In this document: piece after piece, positions 42,284 to 50,600 of the stretch | Numbering within the stretch: position 1 is the stretch's first letter | Layout: each line of letters starts with the position of its first letter | Translations under genes and position numbers: made by a program | The notes under the pieces: generated by a model | The model's database searches: none | What the model saw: the letters and a program-made list of their open reading frames with translations, nothing else | Told to the model about the DNA's origin: nothing | From: Arthrobacter pascens | GTDB taxonomy: Bacteria > Actinomycetota > Actinomycetes > Actinomycetales > Micrococcaceae | Direction: 5' to 3' | NCBI RefSeq assembly: GCF_017052465.1 | Contig: NZ_JAFHKT010000145.1 | Coordinates: 124,001 to 188,000, forward strand | Length of the DNA: 64,000 nucleotides

Positions 42284-44251
42284 TCAGTACCTAGCGACGT
42301 AGGCGTAAGGGCTCACTGGTCGACCGCTGGTATCAAGCAGCTGGTTGATCGGCAATTCAATGATGCCGACGGCGGGGTTCAGCGCGTTGATCATCTTGCC
42401 GTTGCCGGTGTAGATGCCGACATGCCAGAAGTTGCCTAGGCTGCCGAAGAACACCAGGTCGCCGGGCTGGGCCTGGGCGAGGGGGATCCTGTTGTTGGAA
42501 GTGCCTGAGTACTGCTGGGTGGCTGTCCGCGGTACCGAAATGCCACCGGCCGCGAAGGAGAACTGGACGAGCCCTGAGCAGTCAAAGCCGGTGGGGCCCG
42601 TGCCGCCCCAGACGTAGCGTCCGCCTGAGATTTTGCTGCGGGCGACGGAGATGGATGTGGCCACACCGCCCGAGGGCGGCGGAGCTGTTCCGGTGCCGGC
42701 GCCGTCCGAACGCGTCCAAACGGCCTTGCCGTTCTGGTAGATGACCAGGTTGCCGTCGGTTTGGACGTGGAGTTCTCCGCCCGGCAGCCCGGCGGTGCGG
42801 CTGTCCCAGATCGGCTTGTTGGCGGCTGTGTAGACGACAAGGTTGCCGTCGCTTTGCATGATGGCCCAGTTACCGGTTCCGGTTGTTGCGGTCGCCCACA
42901 GAGGTCCGATGGGGCCGTACATGACAAGGTTCCCGTCCCCCTGCATGATCAACCGGAACCGCCGGTCCACGGAAAGGCGCCACTGGTTTGCTGTCAGAGT
43001 GGTGTTGGGCGCCAGCTTGAAGTACAGCGCGCCGCCGTGCCGCGCCCAGGTGGGGTATCCGGCATGGTAGATCACCAGGTTTCCGTCGCTTTGCATGACT
43101 AGCGAGGAATCACCGAGCTGGTCCGTTCCGGACCCCCACAGGGACCTGCCGACTGACGTATACACGACCAGGTTGCCGTCGCTCTGCATGACGGCCCAGT
43201 TGCCTGCCCCGCTGGTGCCGGTGGACCACACTGCGCCGGTGGGACCGTACGCGACGAGGTTGCCGTCGCCCTGCATGATGAGCCGGAACCTGCCGTCGGT
43301 GGAGAGCAGGGAGCTGCCGGCACGCAAGACGGCACCGGGCCCGAGAGTGTCTGTCGATGTGGCAACCGCTGTGCTGGTCTTGATGAGGGCGGCATAACCG
43401 GTCTTGCTTCCGGTGACCCTGACGCTGATGGATTTGCCGGCGTCGGCCGCAGCGAGCATGTACGCCGGGCCCGTCGCGCCGCTGATTGGCGCGCCGGCAC
43501 GGAGCCACTGGTAGTTCAGGGTCACTGGTGCCGGGCCCCACGTGCCGGGATTGGCCGTCAGCCGGAAACCTTCCCTGGCGGTGCCGGTGACGGTGGGTGC
43601 AGGGCCGGTTAATGTCCCCGAGGCGACGAGTCCGGTTGCCTTGCTCATGCGGGCGACCGTTCCATATCCGGTCTTTGACCCGGTAACCCGAACGGAGAGC
43701 ACCTTGCCGTTGTCTGTGGCCGTTTGTACATAGCTGGCACCAGTTGCCCCCGAAATCGCGACACCGGCGCGCAGCCACTGGAACCGAAGAGTCACCGGTG
43801 CAGGACCCCACCCGCCAGGGGCAGCCGTGAGCCGGGAGCCGACTTTAGCTGCGCCGGCAACGGTGGGAACCGGGGCGGTTAATGTCCCGGCCGCAACCAC
43901 CGCGGTGGCCCTGCTCGTCCGGGCCACACTGACGTAGCCCGTCTTCGAGCCGGCAACGCGTACGGAGAGCACTTTGCCCCGGTCTGCGGGCGATCCGACG
44001 TAGCTGGCGCCTGTTGCCCCCGGGATGGCCAGGCCCGAACGCAGCCACTGGTACCGCAGCGCCACTGGCGCCGGACCCCATGTGCCTGGGACAGCTGTGA
44101 GCCGGGAGCCGAGCTTGGCTGTGCCAGTAACCGAAGGCACAGGGGCGGTCAGAGTCGCAGCGGCTGTCGCGCTGGGAAGCCCGATGACCCCCAACATGAT
44201 GGCCAATGTGATGAAAAGACCTAAAACGCGACCCAGACGGCCAGTACCCAC
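42284..44251 (-). CDS. Secreted NlpC/P60 peptidase with Ig-like and bulb-lectin repeats
   Basis: 655 residues from a GTG at 44251, which has GGGGGA six bases upstream and starts a clean signal peptide (ending A-T-A-A-A); ATG 44272 and the far upstream end of the open frame are alternatives. After the signal come three repeats of about 87 residues (G-S-R-L-T-A-V-P-G-T-W-G-P-A-P-V type), then two mannose-lectin-like units with six M-Q-x-D-G-N-L-V-x-Y motifs, then a C-terminal NlpC/P60 domain with D-C-S-G-L-V-Q-F (catalytic Cys) and H-V-G-I-Y (catalytic His). It is an extracellular peptidoglycan peptidase anchored by carbohydrate binding. Confidence 0.9.
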   Translation of the reverse strand: MGTGRLGRVLGLFITLAIMLGVIGLPSATAAATLTAPVPSVTGTAKLGSRLTAVPGTWGPAPVALRYQWLRSGLAIPGATGASYVGSPADRGKVLSVRVAGSKTGYVSVARTSRATAVVAAGTLTAPVPTVAGAAKVGSRLTAAPGGWGPAPVTLRFQWLRAGVAISGATGASYVQTATDNGKVLSVRVTGSKTGYGTVARMSKATGLVASGTLTGPAPTVTGTAREGFRLTANPGTWGPAPVTLNYQWLRAGAPISGATGPAYMLAAADAGKSISVRVTGSKTGYAALIKTSTAVATSTDTLGPGAVLRAGSSLLSTDGRFRLIMQGDGNLVAYGPTGAVWSTGTSGAGNWAVMQSDGNLVVYTSVGRSLWGSGTDQLGDSSLVMQSDGNLVIYHAGYPTWARHGGALYFKLAPNTTLTANQWRLSVDRRFRLIMQGDGNLVMYGPIGPLWATATTGTGNWAIMQSDGNLVVYTAANKPIWDSRTAGLPGGELHVQTDGNLVIYQNGKAVWTRSDGAGTGTAPPPSGGVATSISVARSKISGGRYVWGGTGPTGFDCSGLVQFSFAAGGISVPRTATQQYSGTSNNRIPLAQAQPGDLVFFGSLGNFWHVGIYTGNGKMINALNPAVGIIELPINQLLDTSGRPVSPYAYVARY

Positions 44252-44707
44252 GATGCTTCCCCCAATATGCATTCGACCATTCACTCTTGCCGAAGCTATG
44301 TGCCCGCCAACGTACTGTCCATCGAAACGGCGGACCCTGTGTGAATCCTGCGCCGATCTTGATCGGGGCCGCCTGTAGCGGGACATAACGGCTTCAGGAG
44401 CAGCAGAACCCGTCCCGCCATGTTCCCGGGATCGACGTCGTTCATTCTCGGGGCAGTGACCTTCCTCGCCATGAGTGAAAGTGCCGCGAAGAGATCACTA
44501 TGCAATCGAGGTTTGAGCGACAAGGCGGCGGAGTTGCTCGCTTCCGCGCTCAAAAATTCACGATCCTTCGCCGGGAGGGAAGGTGCCAGACGCCTGCTGT
44601 TCTCGATCGGTGGGCTCGGGATCGACGTCGTCCTCATAGTGCGAGGCCAGAAGAAACCGGTCCGGGAGTCTGCCCGGCGCACCCCTGGTTGTGCTTCAGT
44701 TAGGAAC
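44252..44707. other. Long intergenic region between the NlpC/P60 and GH15 genes
   Basis: 456 bp between divergent genes. It contains a 15-bp direct repeat, CGGGATCGACGTCGT, at 44427-44441 and 44617-44631, each copy including the palindrome CGACGTCG. An open frame continuous with GH15 reaches back to 44420, but its composition is not gene-like and family homology starts at 44708. Confidence 0.5.
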
Positions 44708-46510
44708 ATGACCGCACGGATTGAGGATTACGGTTTTATTTCCGACCTTCGCACCGGCGCGCTCATCTCACGACAGGGCAGTATCGACTGGCTCTGCCTA
44801 CCGCGTTTTGACTCTGATTCTGTTTTCGGCGCCTTGGTTGGGACCACGGATCACGGCCGCTGGCTACTTGCACCAGCTCATGAGAACAAACAAGTCTCCG
44901 GTCGCATGCAAGTGGAACGCCGGTATTTGCCCTCCACCTTCATCATGGAGACGCGTTGGCGAACCGCAACCGGTGAAGTCCTGGTCACCGAATTCATGCC
45001 AATCGGGGGAAGCGGCACTGTAATGATCCGCAGGGTGCAGGGGTTACACGGGCACGTCGTGATGCGCCAGGAATTGGTGCTGCGGTTCAGCTACGGAAAG
45101 GTCGTGCCGTGGGTGCATCGGATCCACGACGACGATGGGGAGGCACTGCTTGCCATCGCCGGACCGCAAGCTGTGATGCTTAGGGCGGATCCATTGCCCG
45201 AAGCCGGCCCTGATTATTCGCACGTGGGTGAGTTCACCGTCGAAGCCGGTCAGACACTCGACCTGCAATTGCACGCATTTTCATCCCACGATATGCCTCC
45301 GCCGGCGATCGACATCGACCGGGCGCTGCAAACAACTGCCACGTACTGGAGAAGCTGGTCGAGCAACTACCTCCGGCAAGGAAACTATGACCGGGAAGTA
45401 GAACGCTCCCTGCTCGTCTTGCGTGCGCTGACGCATGAGAGGACCGGGGGAATTGTGGCTGCCCTGACCACCTCACTTCCAGAACATTTCGGCGGTGAAC
45501 GCAACTGGGATTACCGATACTGCTGGCTACGTGACGCTGCCCTAACACTGGAAGCCATGATGACCCATGGCTTCCACCAGGAGGCACTGCAGTGGCGGAA
45601 CTGGCTGCTTCGGGCTATCGCCGGCGACCCGCACGATATTCAAATAATGTATGGAGTTTCTGGCGAGCGAGAGCTGCCCGAGCGGGTCCTGGCCCATTTA
45701 CCGGGCTACGAAGGCTCCGCCCCGGTTCGCGTCGGCAATGGCGCTTTCCGCCAGTACCAAGGCGACGTTGTCGGCGAAGTCATGGTTGCCTTGGCAAAGC
45801 TTCGCAATCGCGGCGTGCATGAGGACCATTTCTCCTGGACCCTCCAACGGAACATGCTCCTATTTGTAGAGAACAACATCAAACGGAAAGACCACGGCAT
45901 CTGGGAAATGCGGGGCGAGCAAAGGGACTTCACTCATTCCCGCGTGATGATGTGGGCCGCAATGGACCGCGGAGTGCAGGCTGTGCAGGAGCATGGGCTT
46001 GACGGTCCGCTGGAGCGATGGGCGGAGCTCAGGGACGGGCTTCGCGCCGAAATTCTGGAGCAGGGTTTCAGCCGTGAAATCAATTCCTTTACCCAGACCT
46101 ATGGAAGCAGTGAGGTGGACGCGTCCCTGCTTGTACTGCCACAAGTGGGCTTTCTGGCCTACGACGATGAGCGGATCCTGGGAACAGTGTCTCGATTAGA
46201 GCGCGATCTTCTCGACGGGTCCGGCCTGCTGATGCGTTATCGGACGGAAAGCTGTTTGGACGGTCTTGAACCTGGGGAACATCCTTTTCTTGCTTGCTCA
46301 TTCTGGCTTGCAGAGCAATACGCCAGGACGGGCCGCGTGTCCGAAGCAAGGAGACTCATGGACAGGCTCATCGGCTGCGGAAACGACCTGGGGCTGTTCA
46401 GCGAGGAATACGACACAACCGGCAACCGCATGGCAGGAAATTATCCGCAGGCGTTCTCACATTTGGCCCTGATAAGGGCGGCCGACGCTCTCAACCGGTG
46501 CCGCCAGTGA
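44708..46510 (+). CDS. Glycoside hydrolase family 15 (glucoamylase / trehalase type)
   Basis: 600 residues with the GH15 layout: an N-terminal beta-sandwich domain (I-E-D-Y-G-F-I-S-D-L start) and a catalytic (alpha/alpha)6 barrel with the marker F-G-G-E-R-N-W-D-Y-R-Y-C-W-L-R-D-A at about residues 258-274. The general-acid Glu lies near W-E-M-R-G-E-Q-R-D-F-T-H-S. There is no signal peptide, so it acts in the cytosol, on maltooligosaccharides or trehalose; actinobacterial members of this branch include trehalases. The ATG at 44708 begins the conserved part. Confidence 0.9.
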   Translation: MTARIEDYGFISDLRTGALISRQGSIDWLCLPRFDSDSVFGALVGTTDHGRWLLAPAHENKQVSGRMQVERRYLPSTFIMETRWRTATGEVLVTEFMPIGGSGTVMIRRVQGLHGHVVMRQELVLRFSYGKVVPWVHRIHDDDGEALLAIAGPQAVMLRADPLPEAGPDYSHVGEFTVEAGQTLDLQLHAFSSHDMPPPAIDIDRALQTTATYWRSWSSNYLRQGNYDREVERSLLVLRALTHERTGGIVAALTTSLPEHFGGERNWDYRYCWLRDAALTLEAMMTHGFHQEALQWRNWLLRAIAGDPHDIQIMYGVSGERELPERVLAHLPGYEGSAPVRVGNGAFRQYQGDVVGEVMVALAKLRNRGVHEDHFSWTLQRNMLLFVENNIKRKDHGIWEMRGEQRDFTHSRVMMWAAMDRGVQAVQEHGLDGPLERWAELRDGLRAEILEQGFSREINSFTQTYGSSEVDASLLVLPQVGFLAYDDERILGTVSRLERDLLDGSGLLMRYRTESCLDGLEPGEHPFLACSFWLAEQYARTGRVSEARRLMDRLIGCGNDLGLFSEEYDTTGNRMAGNYPQAFSHLALIRAADALNRCRQ

Positions 46511-46560
46511 TGCCGCTGGCACGACGGGCTAAGCACTGGATTCGCGCGGCGATTCTGGCC

Positions 46561-46590
46561 GGAACGGACCTGCCCCCGCAGGTCCGTTCC
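46561..46590. terminator. Hairpin between GH15 and the convergent secreted-protein gene
   Basis: Arms 46561-46572 and 46579-46590 pair perfectly over 12 bp around a 6-nt loop, 51 bp after the GH15 stop and 58 bp from the stop of the opposing gene. No T-run follows on either strand. Confidence 0.6.
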
Positions 46591-46647
46591 AGGTGCTAAG
46601 CATCGCAGGACAGTTGTCCCGGGATCTAATTTTTAGGTAACCGGGAA

Positions 46648-47187
46648 TTACCGATAGATGCTTGCAGTGTCGCTGTATACCCATTTGGACCAAGGAGACC
46701 AGTAGCCGTTCTTGTACACACGGTATGACAACCTGTGGTAAACCTCCTCAGTCTTGTCCCCGTAACCAAAGTCCGTCCTTTGCAGGGGATAAGTGCTTTT
46801 GAAGGTGAACGTCCCGCCACTATGGAAGTATTTGCTGAAATACGATGTGCCTAGGTAGTCGTTCTGGTCCGGCCAGTGATCGCGTTCCCATCGTTCCTGC
46901 TTGACCTGCACCCAGCCGCTGGACGGGTAATACACTTTGCCTGGATATGCCACCAAACGCTTCCAGCCGGCCCCAAACCCCGCGAAGTATGGCGTGTCAG
47001 CCGTGATGTGCGCACTAGCAAATAGGGGTGAGGACTGCGCTGAGGTTGCATGCGTTACGGAATCCGCAGCCTGTGCTGGGGCTGCCAGCGCCGCGGAGCC
47101 CGCGGCAAGGCTCAATGATATGGCTGAGACCAGGGCGATCTTCGACCGCAGGACTCGGTTCTTCTTTGATGCTGTTGTGATGGACAC
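46648..47187 (-). CDS. Secreted protein of unknown family, copy 1
   Basis: 179 residues from a GTG at 47187 with AGGAG seven bases upstream. A signal peptide (R-S-K-I-A-L-V-S-A-I-S-L-S-L then A-A-P-A-Q-A) is followed by a mature part of about 135 residues rich in Tyr and Trp. It is a clear paralogue of the protein at 52136-52642: both share K-Q-E-R-W-E, N-D-[YF]-L-G-[TA]-S, E-E-V-[YF]-H and W-S-K-W near the end. No Cys is present in the mature part and no known domain is recognised. It sits beside a copy of a duplicated divergent module, next to TIR protein 1. Confidence 0.75.
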   Translation of the reverse strand: MSITTASKKNRVLRSKIALVSAISLSLAAGSAALAAPAQAADSVTHATSAQSSPLFASAHITADTPYFAGFGAGWKRLVAYPGKVYYPSSGWVQVKQERWERDHWPDQNDYLGTSYFSKYFHSGGTFTFKSTYPLQRTDFGYGDKTEEVYHRLSYRVYKNGYWSPWSKWVYSDTASIYR

Positions 47188-47543
47188 AGCGTTGCTCCTA
47201 ATCAGTGGTGTGAAGGGTTTGTTTGGACAGCCGCCCGACCGCATCTGGGTGCAGCAGCCATTGACTTGTGTTTTAGAGGTTTGCCCTGCTTGCGGGGCTT
47301 CAATCCCGGGAATCCTTCTTCTCTCGGAACCGGTACTTCCAGTCTGCGGCTGCGCAAACGCCCCTCGCTTCCGTGCTACCACTGTCGGTCGCCGGAGACA
47401 GCGCTGTGTCACTTGTTCCACCAGAATGAGTGCTGGCACGGATCCTGACCCTGCACCCCTGACGGCACTATGGACCTAGTCAGGTGGCACGGATCAACCG
47501 ACGAGCTCCGTTGCCACCCGTCAGCAATCACAGGAGTACGTCT
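47188..47543. promoter_or_regulatory. Divergent control region, copy A
   Basis: 356 bp between secreted protein 1 (minus) and the dead small gene (plus). It is related to copy B (52643-53023). Shared elements, in the same order: CTTCCGTGC at 47368 with an imperfect CCGTGCCAGCAC (47371-47382), GTGCTGGCACGGAT at 47430-47443, and an inverted repeat CGGA/TCCG with a 13-nt spacer (47490-47510) about 35 bp before the plus-strand start. These look like paired operator sites. Confidence 0.5.
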
Positions 47544-47600
47544 ATGTTGTCCACGTCTTAATCGGTAAGCACCATCCACCAGGCACCTGGCACGGGTGAC
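47544..47600 (+). pseudogene. Dead copy of the small helical protein gene at 53024
   Basis: An AGGAG at the same spacing (7) leads to an ATG at 47544 that reads M-L-S-T-S and then TAA at 47559. Beyond the stop the frame continues S-V-S-T-I-H-Q-A, parallel to M-L-S-T-P-V-P-M-S-T-I-H-L-A of the intact gene. Similarity fades after roughly 55 bp and the sequence runs into the end of TIR gene 1, so the rest was lost. Confidence 0.65.
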
Positions 47601-47648
47601 ACAGGCTCCAGCCAACCGTGGCCGCGGGCGATTCTTCGGAACCCCGCC

Positions 47649-50600
47649 TCAACCGGTCCGGGCCGTGACATCGGGCGGAACCGGAAGACCAGGACAGGTC
47701 TGAACATACCCTGCATCGGCAGAGATCCATTCGCGCCATTGTTCGTGGCTGAGGTTCTGCGTCAGCTTGGCGCACAGCGCCGCGGACCACTCCGAAGGGG
47801 CAGGCCATGACCGTACGGTGCCATCTCGGCTGCCTGAGATGACCCGCAAACTGTCGGGGCTGAAAGCGACACTGTTCACCGCATCCCAGTGACCGGCCAT
47901 GGGTCCACCGACGGGGTCTCCGGTGGCTGCATCCCACAACCGCACCATGCTGTCAGCGCTTCCCGAGGCGATTCGCCGGCCATCGGGGCTGAACGCCACG
48001 CTGTTCACGTCACTTTCGTGTCCTGCCAAGGGATCCCCGACAGGCGTTCCGGATACCGCGTCCCACAATCGCACCATGCGGTCTGCGCCCCCGGAGGCGA
48101 TCCGCCGGCCATCGGGGCTGAACGCCACACTGTTCACGTCACCTTCGTGTCCTGCCAAGGGATCCCCGACAGGCGCTCCGGATACCGCGTCCCACAATCG
48201 CACCATGCGGTCTGCGCTCCCGGAGGCGATCCGCAGGCCGTCAGGGCTGAACGCAACGCTTTTCACCCCGCCGCGGTGTCCCGTCATTGGCGCCCCGGCT
48301 GGCGCGCGCGTGGTCGAGTCCCACAGCCGTACCGTGCCATCGGCACCGGCCGAAGCGATCCGCTTTCCGTCGGGGCTGAACGCAACGCCGTTCACGGCAC
48401 CCCGGTGCGCGGCCATCGGCGCACCGATGACTGTGGCCTTGGCGGCGTCCCACAACCGCACCGTGCCATCGGCACCGGCTGAGGCGATCCGCTTTCCGTC
48501 GGGGCTAAACGCCACACTGCTCACTACACCGCGGTGCCCGGCCAAGGGCGCCCCAATGGGTAGACCCCTGGCGGCGTCCCGCAGCCGCACCGTGCCATCG
48601 CCGCCTCCGGAGGCAATGCGCCTGCCGTCTGGGCTGAACGTCCCACTGCTCACCGGGCCTTCGTGCTTTATAGGTGGAGCAATGCTGGCATCCCACAAGC
48701 GCAGGGTGCCATCGCCCAGCCCCGAGGCGATCCGCAGGCCGTCGGGGCTGAACGCCACACTGGCTACTTCTTTCCCGTGGCCAGTCATCGGCTCCCCAAC
48801 GGTTAGCCTGGTGGCTGCGTCCCACAGCTGCAAAGTGTAATCTCCGCTGCTCGAGACGATGCGCCGGCCGTCCGGGCTGAACGCTACCCCCGATACCCAA
48901 TTCCTGTGTCCGGTCATCGGCTGCCCGACGGGCGCGCCGGTGCCTGCGTCCCACAACCGCAGGGTGCGGTCCGCGCCCCCGGAGACGATCCGCTCGCCGT
49001 CGGGACTGAACGCCACACTGTTCACCGCTCCCCGGTGCCCGGTCAGCGGCTCACCTATGGGTGATCGGGTCTCGGTATCCCATAACCGCACGGTACTGTC
49101 AGAACCTCCCGAGGCCATCCGTCGACCGTCCGGGCTGAACGCCACACTTTTTACCGCCCCCTGGTGCCCGGACATCTCCCCCACGGGCAGTCCGGTGGCC
49201 GCGTCCGTCAGTCGCACCGTGCGATCGGCGCTGGCAGAGGCTATCTGCCGGCCGTCCGGGCTGAACGCGACACTGTTCACCTCACCCTTATGTCCTGCGA
49301 AAGGTGCCCCCACGGGCGCTCCAGTGGCTGAGTCCCATAACCGCACGGTCCTGTCGGCACCCGCCGAGGCGATCCGCCGTCCATCCGGGCTGACCACGAC
49401 GCTTTTCACGGCCCCCCGGTGTCCGGTCATCGGGTCCCCCACGGGCTCAGCCGTGCGGGCGTCCCATAATCGGACTGTGCCGTTGGCGTCGCCGGAGACG
49501 ACGTGAGCACCGTCCGGCCCGAACGCCACTCCCCCGACAAAGGCTCCGACGTCCGCAATCTTTTCGACGAATCGTTGCTTCACCACGGCGTTGACGACGG
49601 CCCGCTCGCCTTCGCCGGTTGGCATCAGAGCCTGCGCTGCAAGCATCTGGAGCATCCCGCGCACTTCGCCGCCGGGACGGGCACCAGCGAGCATCGACTG
49701 GCCTTCGGCCGCAAGCTGCAAAGCCGTTGCCTCGCGGGTACGGGTAGTGGCCTCACCTTCGGCGATGAAGGCCCGAACGAAACCGGCAGTTGCAACTATG
49801 GCGACCAGGACCACAACGATCAATACAGCTTTCAGCAAGCGGGCGCTTTTCCGCAGCACCGCTGCATGCGTTTCGGCTGCTTCCTGCTTCTCTCTGGCGG
49901 CCAGTAGTTCGGCTTGCTGCCGCTGTTGGGCTTCGGCAATTCGATCGTCCTCCCGTTTTCTGGAAGCGTCCAAGAACCTCCGGGCGTTGCCTAGGCGGTC
50001 CCGGAAGCCAGGTTTTTCGGCCAGCGACGACGCCCCGGTCAGCCGTTCGCCTTCGAAGAGCCAGGCATCGCCGCGGCCGCTGCTCTCCCATGCCGCTACA
50101 GCGCGTTCAAGATTGTCGGCCTCCTTAAGGTCCTCCCGCTCGCTGGCCAGCCAGCCGGCCAACTCCTTCCATTGGCGCAGGAGGCTCTCCAAGGCCACTT
50201 CGACAACAATCTCGCCGTCACGTTCGTCTTTGACCAGCAGGCGCCTGGCGACCAACATTTCAATCAGCGAGCGGGCTTGTTCCGGAAGATCCGTCAGTCG
50301 CGCGACGCGGCGCATGGGCTGGTCATTTTCCGGGTTGATGGTCGCCAGCCATGGAATGAACGCCGAGTGCAGCCGCTTAAGCTGCGACCGACGCACCACC
50401 GGGTCACGGGCGAGCACGGCGTCGATTTCCGTCTGCACAACGCTGGCCATGCCCCCGACAGCCTCGTATCCGTCCAAGGTCAGCTCCCCGGCCCCTTCGA
50501 AGTCGGCATACACCCGGGCCAGGGTCAATGAGAGCAGTGGCAGTGTGTCCGCGCCCTCAGCGGAATCGGCCAGGAGCCGGTCGACCAGATCCGGCTGCAC

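Noticed and set aside
47899..48840. + strand open frames over the WD40 region of TIR protein 1
   Set aside because: They only mirror the WD40 repeat in antisense; the repeats make them look like genuine repeat proteins.
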